DNA from: Bacteroidota bacterium
Lineage (GTDB): Bacteria; Bacteroidota; Bacteroidia; Bacteroidales; F082
Direction of reading: 5' to 3'
Assembly (NCBI GenBank): GCA_024280235.1
Contig: JAJRQN010000024.1
Location: 1-38,230, forward strand
DNA length: 38,230 nt
In this document: piece by piece, positions 1 through 8,638 of the stretch
How positions within the stretch are numbered: position 1 is the first letter of the stretch
How the letters are laid out: the number at the start of each line of letters is the position of its first letter
The notes under the pieces: generated by a model
Databases searched by the model: none
Told to the model about the DNA's origin: nothing
Seen by the model: the letters and a program-made list of their open reading frames with translations, nothing else
Made by a program: the position numbers and the translations under genes

Positions 1-1
1 G

Positions 2-847
2 GCTGCCCTGAGCCATCCCAGACTTCTACAGTTGCAGACAAACTTTCTGAATGATTGGAATCGCATGAAGTATGTGCGTCAGGAATTCCAAAGACAGAAA
101 AAACTTTATGAAGCCCAGGTAGGTTCGGGAAAGGATTTCCAGAAAGTCAGCGCCGATTATTTTACGCTCAAAGGAGAATTGAAAAATCAGGAATCACAAC
201 TCCGGCTTTTACATCTCAACCCGAAAAAGATAGAGCAGGGCTATCTCTATGAAAATGTGCCTGTTGTCAGTCCTATTGATGGCTATGTGGATGGAATTTA
301 TATCAATATCGGCCAGTATGTGGAACCGCAGAAAACCATGTTTAAAGTCATTAACAACGACCGTATTCATGCCGATCTGTTGATTTTTGAGAAAGATGTT
401 TATAAGGTAAAGATAGGGCAGAAGGTACATTTCTCCGTAGCTTCGCATCCCGACGAGATGCTGACAGCCACCATTTTTGCCGTGGGCAAATCTTTCGAGC
501 AAAATCCAAAAGCCGTTCACGTGCATGCCTCATTCAAAAACAGAGGTAACGGTCTTATACCGGGAATGTATATCACCGGAAGAATCTCCACGGATAATGA
601 TTTTTCGTATGCGCTGCCTGAAGGAGCCGTGGTGAAAGAGGGCGGGAAGAACTATATTTTCTCTGCTAAAAAGGAAAAAGCGGGAATGCGTTTTACACCC
701 GTTGAGGTGGTCGTTGGCCAAACAGAAGATGGATGGGATGAAATTAAATTGCTTTCTCCTTTAAAACCGGGCACTCTTTTCGCCAGGGATGGTGCCTATT
801 ATTTGATTTCGGAGATGAAAAAGAATGAAACAGGTGAGGAAGATTAA
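2..847 (+). CDS. RND/heavy-metal efflux periplasmic adaptor subunit (HlyD/CusB-like), 5' truncated by window edge
   Basis: Frame is open from base 2 (AALSHPRLLQLQTNF...), so the listed start at 32 (TTG) is internal. Barrel/lipoyl-type motifs such as VVSPIDGYVDGIYINIGQYVEPQKTMFKVINND and GLIPGMYITGRI. Confidence 0.85.
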   Translation, partial: AALSHPRLLQLQTNFLNDWNRMKYVRQEFQRQKKLYEAQVGSGKDFQKVSADYFTLKGELKNQESQLRLLHLNPKKIEQGYLYENVPVVSPIDGYVDGIYINIGQYVEPQKTMFKVINNDRIHADLLIFEKDVYKVKIGQKVHFSVASHPDEMLTATIFAVGKSFEQNPKAVHVHASFKNRGNGLIPGMYITGRISTDNDFSYALPEGAVVKEGGKNYIFSAKKEKAGMRFTPVEVVVGQTEDGWDEIKLLSPLKPGTLFARDGAYYLISEMKKNETGEED

Positions 848-850
848 ATA

Positions 851-950
851 GCTCCGTTAGGAGCGAAATATTAATAGCCACGGGTTTAAACCTGTGGTAC
901 AAAAAACGTCAGAACCGTTTTGGTCTCGCCTCAGGCGAGATGACAAAACG
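851..950. repeat. Cluster of three intergenic palindromes (REP-like)
   Basis: GCTCC-gtta-GGAGC (851-864), CCACGGGTTTAAACCTGTGG (878-897), and an imperfect palindrome CGTTTTGGTCTCGCCTCAGGCGAGATGACAAAACG (916-950). Confidence 0.6.
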
Positions 951-987
951 TAAAATAAAGAAATGTAATCATTACAAATTATAAATC

Positions 988-1314
988 ATGAAAGAAGTAA
1001 AAGCATTTATCAGACCCGAAAAAGTGGGTGAAATTGTTCCCGCATTAAAAGAAGCGGGATTTAAAAACATCTCACTTACACCGGGAGAAGGGGTGGGAAA
1101 CCAGATGGACAGCCAGGATGCTTCTCCGTCCCTGAGTTTTTATATCACCGACAGCCACATCGTAAAGCTGGAACTGGTTTGTAAAGATGAGCTGGCGGAG
1201 AAAGCCATTCACATTATCAGCGAATTCGGAAGCACCAACCGGCCGGGAGATGGAATTATCTATCTTTCGAATGTGGAAAGAGTCTGCCGGGTGAAGAACT
1301 GTGAGCGGTTGTAA
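988..1314 (+). CDS. PII-like nitrogen-regulator family protein (metal-efflux-associated type)
   Basis: 108 aa; PII fold signatures MKEVKAFIRPEKVGEIVPALKEAGF and GDGIIYLSNVERVCRVKN; adjacent to an efflux adaptor. Confidence 0.8.
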   Translation: MKEVKAFIRPEKVGEIVPALKEAGFKNISLTPGEGVGNQMDSQDASPSLSFYITDSHIVKLELVCKDELAEKAIHIISEFGSTNRPGDGIIYLSNVERVCRVKNCERL

Positions 1315-1391
1315 ACAGATAACAAATAACAAAAGACAAATAGCAAAAGACAAATAGCAAATAAAAAACAAACTCAAAAAAACAAAAAATC

Positions 1392-1781
1392 ATGAACTAC
1401 TATTTTAAAAAAATTTTGGAAGACATTACTTTTGACGAAGCCATAGAAAAAGTAACTGAAGAACTTAAGAAAGAAGGTTTCGGTATTTTGACCGAAATTG
1501 ATGTTCAGGCTACCCTGAAAGAAAAACTAAATGTGGATTTTAGAAATTACCGTATCCTCGGTGCCTGCAACCCGCCTTTTGCTTATCGTTCGGTACAGGC
1601 TGAAGCTGCCATTGGTATCCTGATGCCTTGCAATGTGGTAGCACGGGAACTGGAAGATGGCCGGATAGAAATTGACATTATCAACCCGCTGGTGGCAATG
1701 CATGTCGTGGAAAACAACGCTATGGAACTCATAGCAACCGAAATTCATGACAAGTTGGAGAAAGTGGCAAATAGTTTGTAA
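1392..1781 (+). CDS. DUF302 domain-containing protein
   Basis: 129 aa; FDEAIEKVTEELKKEGFGILTEIDVQATLKEKLNVDFRNYRILGACNPPFAYRSVQAEAAIGILMPCNVVARE is typical of DUF302. Confidence 0.9.
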   Translation: MNYYFKKILEDITFDEAIEKVTEELKKEGFGILTEIDVQATLKEKLNVDFRNYRILGACNPPFAYRSVQAEAAIGILMPCNVVARELEDGRIEIDIINPLVAMHVVENNAMELIATEIHDKLEKVANSL

Positions 1782-1798
1782 ATCATAAGCACAACGGA

Positions 1799-1933
1799 AT
1801 GGTGCGTATGTGCGGAATGGGCTGTGGTGATAACACCGGTAATTTTAATATTTTCGGTTCCTGTTGTTGTGGAGCTGTGAAAAAAAGTACTGTTTATTAT
1901 GAAGAAGTAAGTATAAAATATTTTAAGTTGTGA
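1799..1933 (+). CDS. Small Cys-rich protein (44 aa), uncharacterised
   Basis: ATG at 1799 (alternative 1808) to TGA at 1931-1933: MVRMCGMGCGDNTGNFNIFGSCCCGAVKKSTVYYEEVSIKYFKL. Stop overlaps the GTG start of the P-type ATPase (GTGA). Below the ORF-track length cutoff. Confidence 0.5.
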   Translation: MVRMCGMGCGDNTGNFNIFGSCCCGAVKKSTVYYEEVSIKYFKL

Positions 1934-4011
1934 AAAAATATAAGTTAAAAAATCTCGATTGTGCCTCTTGTGCAACAAAAATCGAGGATAGTTTGACAAA
2001 ACTAAATGAAGTAAAGTTTGTGACGGTCAATTTCGCCACGGCTTCTATGACAATAGATTCTGATGATTTTGAAAAGGTAAAAAGCAAAATAGCTGAAATC
2101 GAACCGGAAGTTGAAATTGAGGAGGCAGGCAAGGAAAAAACTTTCGTCTCAACAAGTGAACTCGCCGAAAACAAATGGACAATCATCAAAGCCGTTTCGG
2201 CTACGCTGCTTTTGCTTGCCGGGATAATATTCGAAGAAGAGTTACACAACACACCTTTTCATTTCGCGGAATACCTGGTGTTCATACCTGCTTATCTGAT
2301 AGTGGGGTGGAATGTCCTGACACTGGCTTTAAAAAACATTGTCAGGGGCAGGGTTTTTAACGAACATTTTTTGATGACCGTGGCCACGCTGGGCGCTTTT
2401 GCAATAGATAAAATGCCCGAAGCTGTTGCGGTAATGTTGTTTTATGTTGTAGGTGAATTGTTCCAGGATATTGCAGTACACCGGTCACGGAAATCCATAA
2501 AAGCGCTTCTCGAAATAAAACCGGAATATGCGAATCTTAAATTAGACGGAAATATTAAAAAGGTTTCGCCTGAAGAGGTGGCCATTGGCGATGTGATCAT
2601 TGTAAAACCGGGCGAAAAAGTTCCTTTGGACGGCCTCGTTACCGATGGAAACTCCTTTGTGGATACGTCAGCACTCACCGGAGAAAGTGTCCCCCGGAAA
2701 ATAAAAACAAACGATGAAATATTGGCGGGTATGATCAACCAATCCGGCCTGATCACGATTAAAGTGACAAAGCTTTTCGGCGAATCTTCCATCTCTAAAA
2801 TTCTTGAGATGGTGGAAAATGCCACCTCCAAAAAAGCAAAAACGGAGAAGTTCATCACCACATTTGCTAAATACTATACGCCCGTCGTGGTGTTTGGTGC
2901 CCTTCTGCTGGCAGTTTTGCCGCCGCTGTTAATACCCGGTGCCACTTTTAACGAATGGATTTTCAGGGCGTTGGTTGTTCTCGTCATCTCTTGTCCCTGT
3001 GCTCTTGTGATTAGTATTCCGCTTGGGTACTTCGGTGGTGTCGGAGGAGCATCCCGCAGGGGTATTTTAGTAAAAGGGTCTAACTTCCTCGATGTGTTGA
3101 CGCAGGTAAAAACTGTAGTGTTTGATAAAACAGGTACCTTAACAAAAGGCGAATTCAAAGTTTCGGGTATATTCCCTGCAAACGGGTTCGGGGAAAAAAC
3201 AGTGCTGGAATATGCTGCTTATGCCGAATATAATTCGAACCATCCCATAGCAAAGTCCATATTTGAATCTTATGACCGGGAATTTGATAGTTCAAGAATC
3301 GGGAAAGTACAGGAAATCTCAGGATACGGGCTTAAAGCGTCCATCGACAATAAAGAAATACTTGTCGGAAATGACAAGCTTCTTCATAATCAAAATGTTG
3401 AACACGAAAAATGCAATGTGGCAGGAACCGTTGTTCATGTGGTTATCGACAAAAAATATGCAGGCTATATTGTTATATCCGACAGCCTGAAAGCCGATGC
3501 CGTTGATGCTGTTAAGCGGCTAATCAAAATGGGAATAAATACGGTTATGCTCACCGGCGACAACAAATATGCAGCGGGAAATTACGCCGGGGAACTCGGC
3601 ATCAAAGAGTATTATGCCGAACTGCTTCCTGAGAACAAAGTGGAACATGTTGAAAGGTTGCTAAGCAAAAACGGAAAAGTTGCTTTTGTGGGTGATGGCA
3701 TAAACGATGCTCCCGTGCTGGCTCGTGCCGATGTGGGAATTGCCATGGGTGCGCTCGGCTCCGATGCGGCCATCGAAACCGCCGATGTTGTTTTAATGAC
3801 AGACTCTCCTTCAAAAGTCGCCGAAGCCATAAATGTGGCAAAACGGACCAGAAAAATCGTCTGGCAGAATATAACTTTTGCTTTGGGGATTAAATTGGTT
3901 TTTATCGTCCTCGGCGTTTTCGGAGTCGCCAATATGTGGGAGGCGGTGTTTGGTGACATGGGTGTCGCTTTGTTGGCGATTTTAAATGCCACCCGCGTTT
4001 TAAAAGGGTAA
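1930..4011 (+). CDS. Heavy-metal translocating P1B-type ATPase (Zn/Cd/Pb type)
   Basis: 693 aa; N-terminal HMA motif LDCASCATKIE, TM motif SCPCALVISIP, phosphorylation motif DKTGTLTKG, VGDGINDAPVLARADVGIAMGALGSDAAIETADVVLM. Confidence 0.95.
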   Translation: MKKYKLKNLDCASCATKIEDSLTKLNEVKFVTVNFATASMTIDSDDFEKVKSKIAEIEPEVEIEEAGKEKTFVSTSELAENKWTIIKAVSATLLLLAGIIFEEELHNTPFHFAEYLVFIPAYLIVGWNVLTLALKNIVRGRVFNEHFLMTVATLGAFAIDKMPEAVAVMLFYVVGELFQDIAVHRSRKSIKALLEIKPEYANLKLDGNIKKVSPEEVAIGDVIIVKPGEKVPLDGLVTDGNSFVDTSALTGESVPRKIKTNDEILAGMINQSGLITIKVTKLFGESSISKILEMVENATSKKAKTEKFITTFAKYYTPVVVFGALLLAVLPPLLIPGATFNEWIFRALVVLVISCPCALVISIPLGYFGGVGGASRRGILVKGSNFLDVLTQVKTVVFDKTGTLTKGEFKVSGIFPANGFGEKTVLEYAAYAEYNSNHPIAKSIFESYDREFDSSRIGKVQEISGYGLKASIDNKEILVGNDKLLHNQNVEHEKCNVAGTVVHVVIDKKYAGYIVISDSLKADAVDAVKRLIKMGINTVMLTGDNKYAAGNYAGELGIKEYYAELLPENKVEHVERLLSKNGKVAFVGDGINDAPVLARADVGIAMGALGSDAAIETADVVLMTDSPSKVAEAINVAKRTRKIVWQNITFALGIKLVFIVLGVFGVANMWEAVFGDMGVALLAILNATRVLKG

Positions 4012-4046
4012 TAGTTTTAGTAAAAATGATAAATTTTATAGTCTGA

Positions 4047-4592
4047 TTAATACCTTCTTACAATTTCCGGAGTGCTCTCCACATTACTTTTGTGCAAAGC
4101 CCGGTCGTAAATGAAAAAAGTATATTTAATGGTGTCGAATTTGGAAAGCGGGTTGTTGATAAACAGCGTGTCCTGAATAGTTCCCGAAATGGTTTTATTT
4201 CCCAGATGCGGTGTCAGCCACGGGATGCGGGCATTAAATGTCATGGTGTCGTAACGTGCCGAATCGGGGTTCCACGACAACAGCGGTACCTCTACAAACT
4301 TACCGTATTGTTTTTCGTAATAATTGATAATCAGGTTATAATAGTACTTGCTACCGGGATTGAACGGTGGATAAACATCAGTGGAACGGAGTCCGATATC
4401 ACCATCGCCGTCTTTGAAACTGAACTCCAGTATTCCACGTTGGGCAACCCGGGTAGTGGTATCCATTTCTATAAGAAAACGACTGAAATGAATTTCCGGA
4501 ATAATAGGATAATGCTCTTTCTTTTGGCATGAAAGCAGTATCTGTGTCGAGAGAAAGACAAGAATAAAAACTATTTTTGCAGCTGTTTTCAT
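4047..4592 (-). CDS. Putative lipoprotein, uncharacterised
   Basis: From the internal Met: MKTAAKIVFILVFLSTQILLSCQKKE, a lipobox-type signal; body EFSFKDGDGDIGL. Confidence 0.7.
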   Translation of the reverse strand: MKTAAKIVFILVFLSTQILLSCQKKEHYPIIPEIHFSRFLIEMDTTTRVAQRGILEFSFKDGDGDIGLRSTDVYPPFNPGSKYYYNLIINYYEKQYGKFVEVPLLSWNPDSARYDTMTFNARIPWLTPHLGNKTISGTIQDTLFINNPLSKFDTIKYTFFIYDRALHKSNVESTPEIVRRY

Positions 4593-4635
4593 TATGGGGT
4601 AAAAATACATATTTTCAAACAATCAACTTACCGGT

Positions 4636-5628
4636 ATGCAGGAAACCGCCGCCATAGAAAAAAATATTTTCGACATAAAGACAGAAGCAGATTTTAATGT
4701 GCTGGCCCTTGAGATTTTTCATTTTAAATACGATAAAAATAAGGTTTACCATAGATTTGTGGAAGAGATTGGCGTTGATACAACGGCTTTAAAAAATTAC
4801 CGTGAGATTCCATTTTTGCCCATCGAATTTTTCAAAACACACAAAGTAGTTTGTGGCGATTTTGAAGAGGAAGCCGTTTTCCAAAGTAGTGGCACCACCG
4901 GGAGTACCACCAGCCGCCATTTTGTTAAAAACATCGGACTATACGAACGAAGTCTCTTACGTGGCTTTGAACTTTTTTTCGGAAAGCCGGAAGAATACGT
5001 TTTTCTGGCACTTCTTCCTTCCTATCTCGAGCGCACCGGTTCCTCGCTGGTACACATGGTCAACCTGCTTATCCAACTGAGTAAGAATGAAAACAGTGAT
5101 TTTTACCTGCACGATTACCATAAGCTTGCTGAAGTGTTGACGAAACTGAAAAAGCAGCACAAAAAAATTATTTTGCTTGGGGTAACGTATGCTTTACTGG
5201 ACTTGGCAGAGCAGTTTCCGGTGAAATTTCCCGATTTAATACTTATGGAAACCGGTGGGATGAAAGGCAAACGCCGGGAGATGGTCAGGGAGGAGTTGCA
5301 TGGCATTTTGCAATCTGCTTTTGGTGTAAAGAGTATTTTTTCGGAATATGGCATGACCGAGTTGTTATCGCAAGCATATTCAAAGGGCGGGGGGATTTTT
5401 TCCACACCTCCCTGGATGAAAGTTCTTATCCGTGACGTAAATGATCCGCTGAGCCTGATGCCGAAACATAGAAGTGGTGGTATTAACGTTATCGACTTCG
5501 CCAATATCTACAGTTGTTCGTTCATAGCTACGCAGGATTTGGGAAAACAACATACTTTGTTGAATTTTGAAGTACTCGGTCGTTTTGACAACAGTGATGT
5601 ACGGGGTTGTAATCTGCTTGTAACCTGA
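4636..5628 (+). CDS. LuxE/PaaK-like acyl-protein synthetase family protein
   Basis: 330 aa; FQSSGTTGSTTSRH AMP-binding-like motif, YGMTELLSQAY, GRFDNSDVRGCNLLV. Confidence 0.85.
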   Translation: MQETAAIEKNIFDIKTEADFNVLALEIFHFKYDKNKVYHRFVEEIGVDTTALKNYREIPFLPIEFFKTHKVVCGDFEEEAVFQSSGTTGSTTSRHFVKNIGLYERSLLRGFELFFGKPEEYVFLALLPSYLERTGSSLVHMVNLLIQLSKNENSDFYLHDYHKLAEVLTKLKKQHKKIILLGVTYALLDLAEQFPVKFPDLILMETGGMKGKRREMVREELHGILQSAFGVKSIFSEYGMTELLSQAYSKGGGIFSTPPWMKVLIRDVNDPLSLMPKHRSGGINVIDFANIYSCSFIATQDLGKQHTLLNFEVLGRFDNSDVRGCNLLVT

Positions 5629-5700
5629 GTTTGCAGGTTAAAAGAAGGGGGAAAATTGTAATTTCAAATCTCTTTTTGCATCAGCTGTTACATTTGCGGC

Positions 5701-5833
5701 AGGGATGGGAGTGGCATCCTTTGTTTTGGGAAGTCGATGTGGAGTGCCTAAAACAGGGCGACCTCAGAAGCCTCTGTTTTGGGCATTACGAAACACGGCT
5801 TCCCAAAACAAAGATACAACGGACAGCCCGGTA
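5701..5833 (+). ncRNA. Candidate structured RNA / dispersed element with nested hairpins
   Basis: Outer stem 5719-5736 (CTTTGTTTTGGGAAGTCG) with 5796-5813 (CGGCTTCCCAAAACAAAG); inner stem 5746-5756 (GCCTAAAACAG) with 5774-5784 (CTGTTTTGGGC). The one mismatch in each stem is a U-G wobble only when read on the + strand. Confidence 0.5.
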
Positions 5834-5971
5834 AGGCTTGCGTTGGCCTGAGCGTGGAAGCCGAGGCCGCCCTCATGAAGTAAATCAATCATTGGGTTAC
5901 CCTGCATAATTTTTCAAAAAAAGTTTGGAATTCAGGTTTTTTTGTAACTTGTAGCCACCAAATCGAAGACG

Positions 5972-6217
5972 ATGATTAGCAAGGAAGAGTTACTGGAGGC
6001 CATTGAAATGGTCATGGACGACAACCTGGAGGATGCGCACCGGATTGTACAGCATTATGAATGTCCTGTGGCATGTTGGTTTCATGCGTTTTTGCATCGC
6101 AAAGAGGGCGACAACTGGAATGCCAATTACTGGTATGAAAAGGCAGGCAGAACCATGCCGACAAAAAATTTAAACGCCGAGCTGGAGGAAATTCGTCAAT
6201 GGGTTGAGAATATGTAG
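5972..6217 (+). CDS. Small conserved hypothetical protein (81 aa)
   Basis: Coherent composition: ISKEELLEAIEMVMDDNLEDAHRIVQHYECPVACWFHAFLHRKEGDNWNANYWYEKAGR; sensible spacing between neighbours. Confidence 0.7.
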   Translation: MISKEELLEAIEMVMDDNLEDAHRIVQHYECPVACWFHAFLHRKEGDNWNANYWYEKAGRTMPTKNLNAELEEIRQWVENM

Positions 6218-6349
6218 GCTTCTGTAAAGGTATTGTTACCTGACTTTTTTCGCAAGAAAAAAATAATTTATTGTGCCTTTTTTTCCATATCAGGCTCCGG
6301 AACAAGAGGGATTTGGATAAAATAAAAACGCTGTCTGAAATGGAAAGAG

Positions 6350-6739
6350 CTATTTTTTTCCGTAGGTAACAATCATTTTTCCCAAAGGAGTTTTGGTATC
6401 GGTAACTATTTGGCTGCCGTTCCACTTTCCCAGTTTATTAATGATCTGTGGTTGTGTGCTAAAGAAATAGCTTATGTTATGTTTTTTATCCATTTTCCAT
6501 TTGGCTTCGTGAGTGTTGTTATCAAGCATCAATACCAGTACCGAGTCGTTGATAATACGGAAGCTGATTTTCTTTTGCTCAGCCACAATGTGTGCTTCAA
6601 CTTCCGGAGGGAGTTTTGTTTTTCCAAAATTAGTCTGCACATCCGTTACTTTCCAGTTACCGACGAGTTTACTCTCCGGACTATTGCAAGCCCCCATAAA
6701 AACAATGGCTAATAGAGCCACAATCCAAAATTTCTTCAT
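6350..6739 (-). CDS. Lipocalin-like small lipoprotein
   Basis: 129 aa; signal and lipobox MKKFWIVALLAIVFMGACNSPE followed by KLVGNWKVTDVQ. Confidence 0.7.
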   Translation of the reverse strand: MKKFWIVALLAIVFMGACNSPESKLVGNWKVTDVQTNFGKTKLPPEVEAHIVAEQKKISFRIINDSVLVLMLDNNTHEAKWKMDKKHNISYFFSTQPQIINKLGKWNGSQIVTDTKTPLGKMIVTYGKK

Positions 6740-6945
6740 CTTTATCTTTCTTTACCCGACAAAAATACATCCATATTTTGATTTACAAAATGTACTACTC
6801 TTACAAAAGACAAGATAGAAGTGAATATATTTATCGTTTGACTATTGAATGACAGCGAATGACCATTACCCGTCATTATTGGAATTATTAACAAATATTA
6901 AAATCATTTTCCGCATAGATTTTCCAAAACCACTATCTTTGAAAA

Positions 6946-8625
6946 ATGTTATTTGTAAGAAATTTACATATCGCCGTAAGGGAAAAGCAGGTAGTCCGTA
7001 ATGTGAGCTTTCATTTGAAAAAAGGCAGATGTACGGGTCTTGTGGGTGAGTCGGGTTCGGGAAAGTCACTCACGGCGCTTTCCATCATGGGGCTGCTGCC
7101 AAAACAGGTTGCCGTTACCGGTGGTGAGATTCTCTTCGGGGACAACAACTTGCTCTCGCTTCCGGAGAAAGCCATGCGAAAAATCAGAGGCCGAAAAATA
7201 TCCATGATTTTTCAGGAGCCGATGACGGCACTTAATCCGGTGATGCATTGCGGAAAGCAAGTGGTTGAAATTATCCGTCAGCATCAAAATGTTTCCAAAA
7301 AAGAAGCACATCGTCAGACGCTTTCGCTTTTTGAAAAAGTTCAAATCCCACGGCCTGAGAAAATTTTTTTTACTTATCCGCATCAGATTTCAGGAGGACA
7401 AAAACAGCGCATTATGATTGCTATGGCGCTGGCCAACAGTCCTGATATTCTTATTGCTGACGAACCGTCCACAGCTCTGGACGTAACCGTGCAAAAAGAA
7501 ATTCTCAACCTGCTTAAAAAGTTACAGCAGGAAACCGGCATGAGCCTTTTGTTTATAACCCACGATCTGAATGTGGTTTCAGGCATCGCCGATGAGATAA
7601 TAGTTATGTACAAGGGCGAAATTGTTGAACATGGTGAAAGCCGCAAAATCTTTGGACATCCCGAACATCCATATACCAAAGCGCTGCTTGCCTGCCATCC
7701 GCCTCTTGACAAAAGGCTGAAAAAGCTGGCCACGTTGGATGATTTTCTAAATAATGATAAAGAAAAATCTTTTCAGCCGGAAGAAGAGACAACGGAAGAG
7801 CGCAAAAAACGATTAGAGGTTTTATACCGGCATCATCCTTTGCTCGAAGCTGAAAAGCTGATGAAATCCTTTCCTTTGCAGAAATCGTGGAGAGGGAAGG
7901 TTCTGCACGAATTAAAAGCGGTAAACGAGGTTAGTTTCAAAGCATATCCCGGTGAAACGCTGGGACTGGTAGGTGAATCGGGATGCGGGAAAACCACTCT
8001 CGGCAGAAGTCTGCTGCGGCTGATTGAACCCGACAGCGGCAAAATTTATTATGACAAAAGAGAACTTCTTTCACTTTCGCGAAAAGCACTCCGGCCTTTT
8101 CGTAAAGAGATGGGAATTGTCTTTCAGGATCCGTATTCTTCGCTCAACCCGAGGATCAGTATTGGTAAAGCCATTATGGAACCTATGCAGGTACACCATC
8201 TCTATAAAAACAATGCTGAACGAAAGCAAAAGACGCTCGAACTTATGATGAACACCGGCCTGAAAGCAGAACATTTTCATCGCTATCCTCATGAGTTTTC
8301 AGGCGGCCAGCGGCAGCGTATTGTCATTGCCCGTGCGCTGGCACTCCAACCCCGGTTTATCATTTGCGATGAGGCCGTTTCGTCCCTCGACATCTCGGTG
8401 CAGGCTACCGTCCTGAACCTGCTGAACAGGCTCAAGGTCGAATTCGGATTCACCTATATCTTTATCTCACACGATTTGTCGGTTGTGCGGTTTATGTCCG
8501 ACCGAATCATGGTGATGAAAGAAGGAAAAATTATTGAAGCAGGAGATGCTGATGAAATCTATTTTCACCCGCAACAATCTTATACACAGAAACTTATTGC
8601 AGCTATTCCAATACTGCAAACTTAA
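6946..8625 (+). CDS. Dipeptide/oligopeptide ABC transporter, fused dual ATP-binding protein (DppD/DppF, YejF-like)
   Basis: 559 aa; two Walker A motifs (GESGSGKS, GESGCGKT), two ABC signatures (ISGGQKQR, FSGGQRQR), HPEHPYTKALLACHPP and SYTQKLIAAIP tails. Confidence 0.93.
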   Translation: MLFVRNLHIAVREKQVVRNVSFHLKKGRCTGLVGESGSGKSLTALSIMGLLPKQVAVTGGEILFGDNNLLSLPEKAMRKIRGRKISMIFQEPMTALNPVMHCGKQVVEIIRQHQNVSKKEAHRQTLSLFEKVQIPRPEKIFFTYPHQISGGQKQRIMIAMALANSPDILIADEPSTALDVTVQKEILNLLKKLQQETGMSLLFITHDLNVVSGIADEIIVMYKGEIVEHGESRKIFGHPEHPYTKALLACHPPLDKRLKKLATLDDFLNNDKEKSFQPEEETTEERKKRLEVLYRHHPLLEAEKLMKSFPLQKSWRGKVLHELKAVNEVSFKAYPGETLGLVGESGCGKTTLGRSLLRLIEPDSGKIYYDKRELLSLSRKALRPFRKEMGIVFQDPYSSLNPRISIGKAIMEPMQVHHLYKNNAERKQKTLELMMNTGLKAEHFHRYPHEFSGGQRQRIVIARALALQPRFIICDEAVSSLDISVQATVLNLLNRLKVEFGFTYIFISHDLSVVRFMSDRIMVMKEGKIIEAGDADEIYFHPQQSYTQKLIAAIPILQT

Positions 8626-8638
8626 AATCAGAACAATT

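Noticed and set aside
1315-1391. Possible CRISPR-like or functional tandem repeat (AAAAGACAAATAGC x2)
   Set aside because: Low-complexity A-rich spacer with only two short units and no spacers.
5631-5834. 67-aa ORF downstream of the LuxE-like gene
   Set aside because: It coincides with the nested inverted repeats; the reading frame is better explained as translation through a structured non-coding element.
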